Assembly (NCBI GenBank): GCA_010093605.1
Contig: MU004197.1
Span: 1,116,001-1,180,000 of the forward strand
Origin: Lophium mytilinum
Lineage: Eukaryota; Ascomycota; Dothideomycetes; Mytilinidiales; Mytilinidiaceae
Direction: 5' to 3'
DNA: 64,000 nt
In this document: positions 23,640 through 35,188 of the stretch, piece after piece
Layout: each line of letters starts with the position of its first letter
Position numbering within the stretch: the stretch's first letter is position 1
Position numbers and translations under genes: made by a program
The notes under the pieces: model-generated
What the model was told of the DNA's origin: nothing
The model's database searches: none
The model's input: only the letters and a program-made list of their open reading frames with translations

Positions 23640-25962
23640 TCAATCATCGAGCTCCTCCACAATCTCAAGCTCTTCTCCACCCACAGGCTGGCCCTTTGGC
23701 TTCTTCTTTTGTCGCTCTCTCTTCTTCTTTCCCCCATTCTCCTCCCCTTCGCCACCCTCGTCGCCCGAGACGTCAGCTCCAGCCAGTTGCTTTTGGCGCT
23801 GTATTTCCGCATACTCTTTCCTCGCAATGTCGACCTCGGCCTGGTTCTGTTCCTCGATTTCCTTCAATTCTGCCTCAAGTTGGCGGGGATCCTTGAACGC
23901 AGAGGCGTCTTTGCCAGTCCTCTTCAGGTACTCATTGAAATCGATTGGTTCTTTCCTCCCAACAAGAGCTTCTTTGATACGGTCCGGGTCCAGTCGCTCC
24001 TCACGAACGAATTTGTGCTTGATGCAACGGCGGTTTTTGTTAGGGAAGAGTGTGGCAACCATGCCAAAATCGGTGCCAAATATCGTTAAAGCGTCGTAGA
24101 ACTCGTTGGTGTCGGTAATAGTCCACTTCTTTGATGGGCCCCTTATGCGCTCTGCAGGGTCGCGGCGATTTGCAAGGAGATGACTGCCCATGTTGAACCG
24201 ATTAGTGAGGTCGTCCTCCTCAATTGCCTCCAGGATATCTTCATCTTCAGCAGCTTCGGCCCGGCGGTCTCGAATCAAAGAGTCCGAGTTGAGAACAATG
24301 TTGCCATCTGCGTCCGTTGTGAATTGAGGCACGTCGTTCGCAGCGTTTCGCTCGTTGGCAGCCTGGTCGAGGCGCTCGTCAACCTCTGTGGAGTTAGCAC
24401 CGCCATTCTGTGCGAGCTGGAGAGCTCGTTCCGCTCGACGTTTCTTGACTTCGTCCCAGTCTATTTCACGCATTTGTTTTTCCCGGGTGGAAAGTTTTCC
24501 CCGTCGCGTATCTGCCACGGCTAAGCTGGCCATGGTCGTGTCCGGGGCTACTTCGTAATCTTCAGCATCATCAGGCGTTGGAGCCCGAGTGCGTCGGCCC
24601 CGTTGTCGCGGCTCTTGTCCGTCCTCGTTACCGGCTTCTCCTTGGCCTTCCGTCTCTGCGGTGGCGGTCCTCTTTTTCCGAACTCTCTTAGGCTTTGGAC
24701 GAGGGTCGTCAGTAGCCCCGTTCTCTTCAGTACCCGGGGCCTTCCTCTTGGTTCCTTTGTCCTTGCGAACCTTTCGGGGTTTCTTGGTCGCAGGGCCTGG
24801 ATGTTCTGCTTCGCCGTCCTCGCGTGCTGGTCCCTCCTTTGCTTTCCTCTTGCCTCTTGGCTTTGCAGTGGCTTTAGGCTGCGTTCCTGGAGCCCTCCGT
24901 CTCTTCTTGCTTCCAGCTGTTTGCTCTGTTGTCTCTGTTGGAGGTGAAGGCGGTCCTGCGGTTTCCGATTGGGGTGTATCGGGCGAGGGCGATGGCGCGG
25001 CAGATGTCTCTGCCTGAGAAGGTGGCGCTGGTTCTCCTGATCGGGGAGTCGTAACAGCGGAGGGTGATGGCGTGGGCAGTGGGCGGTTCTCGGCTGTTTG
25101 TGAGAACGTAGGGATCGTGGTTGTGGTCGTAGTCGTGATCGTGACAGGCGTAGCTTCTTGATTCAATAGCGGAGATAGCGCCGGAGTATTCGACGTGGCT
25201 TGCGAATCTGCGAGGGTCGTGGTTTCTGGCGCCTGGCTTTGATCTGGGGCCTTGGATGTGCGATCTCGTGGTGGCTCTTGCGAGAGTCGCTGCCTCTTGG
25301 ATGGTCTCGGAGAGACGGCGCCGTCATCATCTTGCTCCTCTGCTTCAGCGGGCGCAGGGACTGGAGACTTCCCAGGCTCCCCAGCTCCACTACGCTGTTC
25401 TTGACGTGCATCTGAGGCTGTGGTATGTGTTGAAGGAGCTGCGCTACCCGATTGTACGGTGTTTGTCGTCAAGTGAGTTTGCGGGTCGATTGGAGCCTCT
25501 GTGTTTGTCGAGGTCGCTGTAGACTGTGTCGAGGTCGTGGCAGCCTGTGCTGGAGTCACAATAGCCTGTGCTGGAGTTTCAATAGGCTTCTGGGGTAGGG
25601 CGGTGGTGGGTGGTTGCGTTTCGGAAGTAGCATGCTGGCTGTCTGCTGGTTCTGGCTCTGCCTGCGTGGATGGCTGCGGCGTGGGGGCATCAACAGTCGG
25701 GGCTGCAGACGAGTCTGGGGGGGCTTGGGATGGTTCTGGAGCTGGAGGAGCGGGTGGTCGACGCCGCTGAATAGCTTTCGGTGCGAATTTCCGGGTAGAT
25801 TTGTCTGCGCGAAGAAGTCAGCCTGGGAACGAAGTGATAGCTGTGAAGCAGCTTAATTGGAAACTCACTGATCAGAGAGCTTCCAAAAGTGCTAACTGGT
25901 AGTGGCGCATGCGGCTTCTCGCTGGTGGCATTGGCCTGAGAAGCTCCGGCGTCTGAAGACAT
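23640..25962 (-). CDS. BDP1: TFIIIB subunit B'' (Bdp1), RNA polymerase III initiation factor
   Basis: Exons 25962-25869 and 25804-23640, about 752 residues. Bdp1 completes TFIIIB with Brf1 and TBP and helps open promoters of tRNA and 5S genes. The diagnostic part is the extended SANT domain near 588-640 (KKWTITDTNEFYDALTIFGT, FPNKNRRCIKHKFVREERLD), followed by the conserved basic/acidic helix region. The N-terminus after the splice reads INKSTRKFAPKAIQRRRP, a short conserved block of fungal Bdp1. Between them lies a long Pro/Thr/Ala-rich disordered segment with a repeated TPAQA motif and Lys/Arg-rich stretches. The C-terminus is Lys/Glu-rich. The long frame contains no ATG before the SANT domain that would be a better start, so the two-exon model is preferred. 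Confidence 0.93.
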
Positions 25963-26327
25963 GTTGTTGGTCCATAGAAGTGTTGTGTTGGAGGGGGAGC
26001 GTTGTTACTGCAGCGGGGTGACAAGAGTCGTGGGATATTACAGAAGGGGCCTTGCTGGGTCTAGCGCGCCTTATGTCAGCGCCAAGTCCTCCAATCCGAC
26101 TCGCGGACCTGACTTACTTGACCACCGCGTTCTCCACTCTCTCCTCACCCCTTCTCACACTCGCCCTCCACTACCATCTGCTCGTCGACACTGCGCCCTC
26201 CCCACATCTGGTCCGCGGCGGGCCTCTGGCGCATTCCCTTCCTCCCTCACATCTCCCCCTTGCGGCTCTGGTGATGAGGCTCGAGGCCAGGACCGTCATT
26301 GTCCCCCCCCAACTTGACGTCGTCAAG
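25963..26327. promoter_or_regulatory. shared divergent promoter, BDP1/BRE1
   Basis: Only 365 bases separate the start codons of BDP1 (minus) and BRE1 (plus), so the two very likely share regulatory DNA. The BRE1 side is C/T-rich for about 150 bases. I see no TATA box. Confidence 0.55.
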
Positions 26328-28721
26328 ATGGAGGACCGCAAGCGGCCCGCCATGGGCGACGACGAATCTGTCCCCCCAGCTAAGAGGCAAGCCGTGACTG
26401 TCAACGGTGCGAGGTCGCATCCCGACGCTGACCTTCCCTGGAAAGATTTCAACATCGAGGTTCGCCCCCCTTCTCGCAGCCGCCCTCCCATTACATTCGT
26501 CGCGCCCTCGACTAATCATGTCGACACACTACAGCTGTTCCAGAAAGATGCCATCGTACGCCAGATGAAGGAGTACAAGCGAGAGAAGGTCGCGCTCGAG
26601 AACCAAGTCGCCAACATGGAAAAACGGTCAGCATATCACGATGACCATCTCCGCATAATCGACGTCTGGTTCTCTCAGGTTGGTCTCCTCACTACGAATA
26701 TTTCATTGCGCTGCAGGAAAAACTAATTGGTCTCGCAGCTCGTCGACGAGGTTCGGATCTTGGCTAATGATACCCACTCGCTGGGGACATCGCAAAGCTG
26801 TAAGCACTTGCCCTTTCCCTAGGACTTGATTAATCAAAGGCCAGACGCTGATAGAAAGGCATTCCAGCTCCCGACACGCCTTTCCCCTCCTCGCTGCTTT
26901 GGGCAGATACCGAGACCTTCCAGAAGCATCTGTTCGCGCGGTCTGAAGAAATAAAGTCTGCCCTGTCTGACCTCTTTGCCAAACTACCTACCGCGTCGCC
27001 CGACGTTCACCATCTCCAGAACAAGGTTTCCAAGTTACTGGCCTTGGAAAAAGAGCACATAGCGGAACTGCACCAGATCACTACCGAGAAAGAGGAACTG
27101 TCCGAGCGCATGGATACTGCCACACATCGCTACATGATTGCTGAGAAGAAGCTGGATCGTTCCAAGAGCATTCAGGTGTCCAAGTTGGAAAGCCAGGCAA
27201 TTCAAAGCAGCACCCGCGAAGATTCGTCTGCTACTAATCAGGACGGGGCCGTCGAGGTCAATGGGGTCAAAGGCGGCGCTCGTATCAATGAGGAGTTGGA
27301 GGCGCAAAAGAAGGAGGCCGTAGCTGAGTCCGTCAAGAGAAAAGAACAGCTGGAGCAACTTGAGTCGGAGAACAAGAAGCTGACAGAGCATGTCACATCC
27401 CTGACCATCAAACTCTCCGGACTCTCTGATGACGACTATGCCAAATCTGAACTCTTCAAAGTCCTCAAATCGCAACATGAAGATGTACTCAAGCGAATCA
27501 ATAACCTGGAGGCCACGAACAACCAACTGCGCGAAGAAGCCAAGAAGTTGCAAGCTGAGCGAACCGAGTACCGCATCCAGATTGACGAGGAAAGCCGAAT
27601 CATGCTCAACGAGACCGAAACCAGCCTTGCTCAAACCGAGGCAAATCTCACACGAGTTCGACATGCTCGAGATGAGCTTATCGCTGAGAACAGCATCATG
27701 AAGACGGGTCAAGATCAGAACAAGAGTCTAATCAACCAAACCAAAGAGCTCGCTAGCGCGAAGGAGAGCCGAATTGCAGCACTTGAATCAGAAGTCGAGA
27801 GATTACGCTTGAAATTGGCGGAGCAAGAGGGTGTCGAGACCAACCTTCCTGAACTTGATGAATTATCACCCGAACAGCTACGCAGCAAGATCATAAGCCT
27901 CGAAAGCCAATACAAGCTCTTGAGCAACGAACTGCCCTCTATGGAGACCGCTTGGAAAAAGGCACAAGCTATTGCAGGCCAGAAAATCAAAGACCAATCA
28001 GACGCGCTGGAAAAGATCAATCAAGCAAACGCTGACAAGGCTAAGGCCGACCAGAAGTATTTCGCTGCTATGAAGACTAAGGAGGCACGGGAAGTTGAAA
28101 ACAAATCTTTGGTGCTTCAACGATTGAAGAATGGTGAAGTCATTGCTTCTCTGAAAGAGGCGGAAGCCCTCAGTCGATCCCTCTTAGACAAGGTTGAGAA
28201 GCAGAACGCCGAAATGAAATCCCAAATGGACGACATGGCGAACCAACACCGCGTGATGCAGCAAAAGTTGAACGAAAATTCACATACGGCCGAAGGACAA
28301 TCCTCCCAGATCGCGGAACTGAAGAAGACTGTAGAGGCGAAGACCGCTGCTCAGCTAGCCGCCGCACACGGTCAACGAGAGGCCGAAGCCGAGCGCGAGA
28401 AGCTGAAGGTCCAGCTGGAAGAGTCGAAGAAACAGGCAAAATCTTGGAAAGAGAAGAGTATGGGCAATCAATCAGAGGAGGACAAACACATGCGGGTGAG
28501 TTCAAAAAGTATAACGTTACTTGCTTCTTATATTGACGTTGGACTAGGCCATGCTTCTGTGCGCAGTGTGCAAGAGGAACTTCAAGGACACGGCCATCAA
28601 GTCGTGCGGCCACCTGTTTTGTTTTGATTGTGTGAACGAACGACTCACGTCGCGGTCAAGGAAGTGCCCTCAATGCGGAAAGTCTTTCGGATCTAATGAT
28701 CACATGCGGGTTCATTTCTGA
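26328..28721 (+). CDS. BRE1: Bre1-type E3 ubiquitin ligase for histone H2B
   Basis: Exons 26328-26459, 26535-26678, 26739-26799, 26868-28495 and 28548-28721, about 712 residues. Bre1 (RNF20/40 in animals) monoubiquitinates histone H2B with Rad6, which promotes H3K4 and H3K79 methylation. The protein begins MEDRKRP and has the conserved early block FQKDAIVRQMKEYKREK. A coiled coil of about 500 residues follows. It ends in a C-terminal RING at about 660-700 (CAVCKRNFKDTAIKSCGHLF, then CPQCGKSFGSNDHMR). The RING is encoded by its own last exon. Intron 1 (75 bases, donor GTTCGC) is a multiple of three with no stop, so retention would insert 25 Pro/Ser-rich residues. For exon 4 a second acceptor at 26858/26859 would add three residues. 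An in-frame upstream ATG at 26271 is possible but less family-like. Confidence 0.94.
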
Positions 28722-29364
28722 AATAATGAGAACCCGCTCGACTTGCCTATGCAACCCGGAGCACGGCACACACGGAACGGAAGCGGAGCCATCGGCCCAG
28801 GGATAAATATCTTTTTTTTCTCCTCATGGCTTGGACTCCGATGCAGACGAGAACCAGCATGTTTTCTCTGTTGAGCACCTCTTTGTCCCTGTATACTATA
28901 CCACAGATCTTCACTTCGGCCGACTGGGAGCTCTGTTGGCTGTTTTCTTCTGATGACTCTTTGGCTTTGAGTCTGAAGGCTTCTTCGATTGACTGGCGTT
29001 CTCAGCTTGTTGGCCTTTTGAGCGCACACTGTGGTTCGGCTGATCCACCCTCAGGCACTAGTGTGTTGTACGATACTACTGGCGTGGTTCCATCATGGCA
29101 AGGCTGGAGTTCCTAAATAGGCACGTTCGAGAGAGCGGTCGACGTCGAGATAAATAGCTTAGTTCGCTGAATGTGAGCGAAATGTCCCAACGTCACTTTA
29201 TTGCTTGTGACGAAGACGCGTGAATGGCCTTGGTGCAGTCAGTATCTTCGACTGTTTTCCGGATCCAAGAGAGATGAACACATTTAACCCAGGTGTTCTT
29301 CCTGTTCTCAACTGTTTTTGTTTGCCGTTGTGTCGCCTTCTGACAATGCGAATTCGACCTGCTT
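28722..29364. other. 3' intergenic between convergent genes
   Basis: This region holds the 3' ends of BRE1 and the NAD kinase gene. A T-run at 28811-28820 is the only low-complexity feature. No gene is seen. Confidence 0.5.
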
Positions 29365-30663
29365 TCAAGCTTCCTCTCCGAATGGGTAATTAAACTTCAA
29401 CAGCGCATTAAGCCCGCCGACCCAGTGATCTTCCTCCTTCTCTTCCATTCCCACCACGCCACGCACGATACTCGGCACACCACCGCACCACTCTCCACTT
29501 CTTCTGTCCCTGATATCTTCACCTAGCACCCGCACCTCCATGCCCACGCCTACGCCCTTACTAATGCGTACCCCATCGACACTCACCTCCACTTCCCGTC
29601 CTCTATTCTTTTCACTCAAGCGTAATGTGATGGGCGTATTTGCTGGCAACACCAGTGGACGGAAAGAAAGACTCCGAGGACAGATAGGCGTCAAAAGGAG
29701 TGACGAGACAAGCGGATGCACGATACTGCCGCCGCTGGAGAGAGAGTAGGCCGTCGAGCCAGTGGGCGAGGATATAATCATGCCATCCGCGACGGCTTCT
29801 GTCAGAAATCGCCCGCCAACAAAGACATCGATTATCTTCAAATGGGGGGACGAGCCTCGGTGTACGATCACTTCATTCAAGGCGTAAGTATCGCCAGCAG
29901 CGGGGTCAGAGCTGTTAAGCCGGTCACCTGAGGGGGAGAATACAGAGATGCGAAGGCGGTTTCGGAGAAGGATGCGGGCGGGACGGGCAGCGCCCATTGA
30001 TTTGCCGCGGATGGAAGCGTATGTCGGTGTAGTATTGGCATCTTCTGAGTCAGTAATTTCGGATTGGTCTTTTTGGTCGATGCTGGCGTATGCATCGTGC
30101 GCGCCGGACATGTAGACTTCGCGGAAAGCGCGCTTATATTCCTTGAACTTCCATTCCCCGAGGAATCCAAGCGTGCCCATCCCAAACGAGAGGATGGGCG
30201 GGACGCAGGGTGTGTGCGCGAAGAGGGAGGAGGCGTGTAGGACCGTGCCGTCGCCACCTAGGGTGGAGACGAGGTCTGTTTTGTCGGATAGTATGGTCGG
30301 TGTGGGCGCATCATGGAGGGTGGGCGTCGAGGTGGTGTAAACGGGGAAGTCTAGCTTCGAGTGGACTTCTTCGGCGGCGTGCGGCTCGAGCATGAGGTTC
30401 ATGGACGGGTACGTGGAGTGTATATGCTGGGCGTATTCGATCAGGGACTCGGTAATCTCAGGGGTGTTGTTTTTCTTGGTCAGGAGGACGTTGCGTGGTG
30501 GTGACGGCCATTGCAGGCACAGCAGGTCGTTCTGCCGTGTTTCGGTGTACTTTGGGTTTATTCGGGCGGGCAGTTCAGATAGGCTTTTTATCACTCTTCG
30601 TGAACTGCTGTGGGAGAAGGACCTCCGCCAGGGGAGCACGCGACGAGGTACGAAGTACTTCAT
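29365..30663 (-). CDS. POS5: NAD(H) kinase, probably mitochondrial (Pos5-like)
   Basis: Single exon, 432 residues. It phosphorylates NAD(H) to NADP(H), supplying mitochondrial NADPH for antioxidant defence and iron-sulfur assembly. Family motifs are complete: GGDGT at 136-140, the FGMGTLGFLG strand near 160-169, the NE/D-type block ALNEVIVHRG near 261-270, and DGMIISSPTGSTAYSLSSGG near 293-312 for nucleotide binding. The N-terminus MKYFVPRRVLPWRRSFSHSS is rich in Arg and Ser and has no acidic residues, as expected of a mitochondrial presequence. This separates it from cytosolic Utr1-type enzymes. The start is the only ATG upstream of the conserved region in this frame. A short acidic insertion (about 196-216) is lineage-specific. 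Confidence 0.93.
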   Translation of the reverse strand: MKYFVPRRVLPWRRSFSHSSSRRVIKSLSELPARINPKYTETRQNDLLCLQWPSPPRNVLLTKKNNTPEITESLIEYAQHIHSTYPSMNLMLEPHAAEEVHSKLDFPVYTTSTPTLHDAPTPTILSDKTDLVSTLGGDGTVLHASSLFAHTPCVPPILSFGMGTLGFLGEWKFKEYKRAFREVYMSGAHDAYASIDQKDQSEITDSEDANTTPTYASIRGKSMGAARPARILLRNRLRISVFSPSGDRLNSSDPAAGDTYALNEVIVHRGSSPHLKIIDVFVGGRFLTEAVADGMIISSPTGSTAYSLSSGGSIVHPLVSSLLLTPICPRSLSFRPLVLPANTPITLRLSEKNRGREVEVSVDGVRISKGVGVGMEVRVLGEDIRDRRSGEWCGGVPSIVRGVVGMEEKEEDHWVGGLNALLKFNYPFGEEA

Positions 30664-31524
30664 GCTTGTATGCGACTACCTGCTGTTCGAAGATTTTCAA
30701 ACGGTGGACCAAAGATGGAAAGAAAAGGAAACCACATGAGATATTAGCCAACGTCAAGAGAACCCTCCAGCAATTACTTGCGGGCACCTAGGCAGGTCTT
30801 GACGACTTCTGACGAGTGTATGGAAATAGCTTTGTAGGCTTCTGGAGTTGACGTCTGCTCAGAATGTGGGCCCAAGCTCTTATCGATTAGGTAGCGAATC
30901 GCAGGGCAGGTGTTCTAAGAGTCAAGCATTTTAGTCGGCTCTAGCACATGAAGCTGCTGCCACGGTCAGACGTAGGCACAAATCGGTGTAAGATGCCATA
31001 CCAGACACCAGAGCTCTAGCCGGTCCGCGTGACGTGGTCTGAGAGGTTCCGCCGCGTCTTGCATCATGTTTCGGTTCTTGTCCCAGGACAGCAACTCACC
31101 GAAATGCTGTTGTGGTGCCGCGTTCCTTAAAGCGCCCACCGCTCTCCTCCGGCGGCGACATCACCCCGCGTCTCCGCGCATGTGTTCTTTGGTCCCCGAT
31201 CTGCCTGGTCAGCTCGTCCACCGCAAGCACGACCACGTCTTATAGCCAGCCTTCTTTGCGAGCCTTCTCCCGCAGCATGATCGAAATTCACGACTTCAGG
31301 CCCTTATCCTACTCCCCACTACTCTGACTTCATCCTAGCACGCGCTGAGCCTGGGGCACTTGACTCAGCCCGCCGCCGCGGCTTATTCTCTCCACACAGT
31401 ACAGCTGGCTCCAGAGCTACCACGCGACCTAGAGCCCACCACCCTCTCGACCGTCAGCCATATTCTAGCCTTAGATCGCCTCTCCACCGCCCTCCTTCGC
31501 ATTCCTACCCTCCTGTAATCTATC
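30664..31524. promoter_or_regulatory. divergent intergenic region, NAD kinase/acyltransferase
   Basis: The two genes point away from each other across 861 bases. The last 200 bases before the acyltransferase start are C/T-rich with many CTCC-type runs, a usual fungal leader. No further gene is seen. Confidence 0.45.
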
Positions 31525-32972
31525 ATGGCAACCAACGACCTAAAACAAAGATACCCCGCCGCTTCCGTGACGCCCAAGGCAGAGAACGGCGCCGCAACCA
31601 ACGGCACCGCAGAGAAGATCAAGACTGGCGAGCTGCACCCTGGGGGAGCCATCAAACATGGCACATATAAACAGGCGCTACGTATGGCGTTGTTTGCAGC
31701 GTACTTTAACGGATGCTGCGTCTGGTGCGTGATCTTAAGCTAACGTCGTCCAGCACGCTAATGCCAGGACTCAGCATTCTTGTTTCCCAGCTCCTTGGAG
31801 CTCCCCTATATTTCTACGATAAAGATCTGTACTACGCCTGGATGGCCATGACGAAGCAGCACTTCGGCCTGGTTATCACCACCATGACCCAGTGGTGGAG
31901 TCCCACAACTGTGCGAATAAGCGGAGACAAATCTGTGCGAGGACAGCTGCGTCAGGTCGCGGATGGCCGGATAGAGTGTGACTTTCCGGAGCGTATGGTC
32001 CTCATTGCAAATCACCAGGTTCGACAGCTTCCCTATCTTGCTGAAATCATTGCTCTAACTAAATCAGATATATACGGACTGGCTATACCTGTGGTGGATA
32101 GCCTACACCGCGAAAATGCACGGCCACATCTACATCATTCTCAAAGAGTCTATTAAGTGGATTCCCGTGATTGGGCAGGGTATGATGTTCTACGGATTCA
32201 TATTCCTGTCGCGAAAGTGGTCAACGGATAAGCCGCGCTTCAAGCACCGCTTGCAGAAGCTTAACAGCAACCACGGCGGCATGCTCTCTGGGAGCCAAGA
32301 GCTCGATCCCATGTGGCTGCTCATCTTTCCCGAGGGCACTAATCTGTCAAACAATGGTAGAATCTCAAGCGCCAAATGGGCAGAAAAGACCGGAATACCA
32401 GACCTACAACATGCCCTATTACCGCGCAGCACGGGGCTTCAATTTTGTCTCCAAGAGATGAGGCATACCGTAGAATGGGTGTATGACTGTACAGTGACAT
32501 ACGAGGGCGTCCCGTAAGCTGCATCCGTTCATCTTTAGTTCCTTGACGGTAGTGTTAATGCAACCCCAGTCGCGGTCAATTCGGGCAAGATATCTTTACT
32601 CTCCGCTCAACGTACTTCCAAGGCCGACCTCCAAAGTCGGTTAACATGCATTGGCGGCGGTTCGCTATGTCTTCAATCCCGATGGATGACACCAAAGAAT
32701 TCGAGAAGTGGGTCCTGCAACGTTGGATCGAAAAAGACCAGCTCTTGGAGTATTTTGTCCAGACCGGCCGCTTCCCCGCCGACGACGAAGCTGGGCCATC
32801 CCTCGATGGTACCAAGGAAATCAAAGGTGCCGGACATATCGAGACGGAGGTCCGAACAGCAAACCCCTTAGAGTTTTTGCAGATCATCCTTCCTGGTGCG
32901 GCGCTAATCTTGGTACTAAACGTGCTTGGGAAGATATGGCGAATGTTCGCTCGCGGAATCTTTGGAGGCTAG
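31525..32972 (+). CDS. PlsC-family lysophospholipid acyltransferase (Cst26/lysocardiolipin type)
   Basis: Exons 31525-31724, 31775-32018, 32068-32513 and 32570-32972, about 430 residues. The enzyme transfers acyl chains from acyl-CoA to a lysophospholipid at a membrane, most likely ER. Block I is NHQIYTDW, with His 147 and Asp 152 as the catalytic HX4D pair; block III is FPEGTNLS near 235. The IYTDWLYLWWIAY and STGLQFCLQEMR stretches match the lysocardiolipin/Cst26 group. Hydrophobic segments near 60-80 and at the C-terminus (LQIILPGAALILVLNVLG) anchor it. The HX4D motif is rebuilt across intron 2, which falls between NHQ and IYTD. Intron 1 ends at the second possible AG: using it gives NGCCVCILVSQLLGAPLYF, which matches the family's length here. 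The exact lipid substrate cannot be read from sequence. Confidence 0.92.
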
Positions 32973-35188
32973 CATGATCAAGATATACGGCAGTTTGATT
33001 TGGACCTAGGTAGAAAGCGTAGAGACAACATGCAAAGGCATGCTCTGGTTAGCGGCGTCGTTCAGGTATCGGTTTCTCTTATTGTTCAATGCGTTTTTAA
33101 GAGTGTTGTGGCTGCATTATACCCAAGCTACACCTGGACTTCCTGTGTCACGGCAGTACAATGTCTCATTCTAGATCTGTGTACACAGAACGGAAGTGTG
33201 AGCTACCACGAATGTCTGAAGAAAGTTGTAAACACCACAAGCAGTGGCGGAAGAGTGTGCACAAATCTTTGATGAGGCATGGCATATACAGAGAAACATG
33301 GTTGAAAGAAGATGTGATATGGAATACTTAATGAAATTTGAACATGACTCAATCGATCTCCATCCAGGGTCGTGGGGGTCAAAGAAACTAAGACGTGGAT
33401 GATAGAGAAGGTCACTTGTACTCTATCTTCCAAGGAGGTTGCTGCTGAGTAAAATAACATGTTCCATGTAAGTGGCGCATATGCAGGCAACGACCCAGTC
33501 CAGTGAAGTTTTCCATCATACCAATGGTCGTCCCCAAGGTACGATAGTGCTCGAGTCTATTCATCAAGGAATGAATTTCGCCCTTATCAACAGGCATCTT
33601 CAAAACGGGATGGGATTACCTGAAAGCTTCAAATGCAAAGAGGGAGCGAACGGCGATGCCCGTGGAGTCTCCTACGTATCTTTCTCCCTTGTCCCAAAGA
33701 CTGTCACCCAATCTTACGCTCAAAACAGTCCATTCTGAGCGAGCAAAATTCGTTAGAGATAATCCTTTCTTGAAAAGGGTTCAATCATAAGGAGTCATCC
33801 TACGGTCTTTCTTGAGTCGAGCTCATATGATGTCGTAGTGACCCAGAAAGTTAAAGACTGGAGATCTCAACTTCAAGAGATCTATCTACCCACTTGAAGA
33901 TAAGTCTACACAAACTCTCAACATAATGCTCTTAAATCTCTCCCGTCGAAGACTGTCAACCTAAACTATGCTCCTAAAACTAGCAACACTTCAGGTGTGG
34001 ACCAGCAAGTACCTCATTACATATTTTGTTGTCGATACCGTGATTCTGCTACAGCGGGCCCCGGTCATACTCTCACCAGGAGCTTACAGATCTGAGCCTT
34101 TCACGCTAGACCCCTCATGCCATGACTCAACTTCCCAGGTTTGACTAGCGATAATCGCACTAGATCTGGACATATCAAGATCTTCAGCTATCTCGATTGT
34201 TGAAGAACTTCTCTCGTTTTGGGTGTATGAGTGGTGCTTACACCTTGAGTGTCAGTCCCACTCTCCGAAACTTTATTTTACCCTTTTATAGGATAATGTA
34301 ATGCTACAGGGCAAACAGCTCATCGCGAACATTTAAGAGCAGCATATACATTCTCGTAAGGTATGCTTGGATGAGGAGGTACGACGTAGGGTACCCAGCC
34401 ACGAAGCATGTTCGCGATGCCAGCGCATTGCGCAAGATTGCGTAGTCAGCGTGCGAGAGTACGGAATGAGGATGCTGAGGCGCAAAGGAAAAGTGGAGTC
34501 CTCAGGGCTGATCCATCGAAATTCTACAGTGTTCTGTGAAGCGATCCGTATGAATCAAATCATGGTGTTAAGACCCGCTCGGACGAATTCTCGTGGTAGT
34601 CGGGAGCCCCCTGGCGATGACGTCGGCCAGCTGTGGTGATTACTGTTCAATGGTCGCCGGGGCTTGGGCGGTGTTAAGCAGGGAGAGGTTTTAGCGTGCC
34701 ATGGGGAGAAACTAAACTGCTTTTTATCGCCGATTTGGAAGACAACCTTTGCTGCGTAATCGACTGCCAGCCACCAAACTCCATCATTCGCGGCGCTGCA
34801 TGCAGGACCATAAACTCGAATCGGTGCAATCTGTGCCCGCACAGGCAACCCACCAATGGCGACGCATCCAGATAGCGTTAAGCTTTTTTGTGTTCTCCCG
34901 CTTCCTGACTAAATCCTTGGTGCTTGGAAACCGATCGCTGACTGTCTCGCAACACTGCATGCTTGTGTAACTGCCAGACTCCGGGTGAGTAGTAGTAGAG
35001 GTAGTTGTAAAATCCGATAGGAACAAATGTATATATGTCTGTCCTATTCATCATGTCTCATCATCAACAGCTCGAGTCCTCCTCACATCTCCACCTCCAC
35101 TACTCATCATCCCTTTGCATTCCACCGTTCCAAATCAGTAACATACCCTATCTGAATATTCGAGTGTTCCTCCCAAACCTAACTGAAG
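32973..35188. other. 2.2 kb intergenic region, no gene seen
   Basis: No reading frame here exceeds about 100 codons, and none carries a recognisable domain or credible intron joins. It contains diverged text of ordinary composition with slightly AT-rich stretches (33280-34340). It may hold remnants of lost genes, but I cannot identify any. Confidence 0.45.

Noticed and set aside
23530-24099. 189-codon plus-strand frame
   Set aside because: Antisense to the C-terminal part of BDP1, composition-driven, no family signature.
27035-27712. 225-codon open frame on the minus strand
   Set aside because: It is antisense to the BRE1 coiled coil. Leu/Phe-rich antisense frames of Lys/Glu-rich coding sequence are expected by chance, and no motif is present.
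31725-31753. shorter first intron in the acyltransferase gene, ending at the first AG
   Set aside because: At 29 bases it would be below the usual fungal minimum and gives a local insertion relative to the family. The 50-base intron ending at 31774 fits better.
34367-34639. CSRCQRIAQDC stretch resembling a zinc cluster
   Set aside because: Spacing and number of cysteines do not match a Zn2Cys6 cluster, and no regulatory domain follows.
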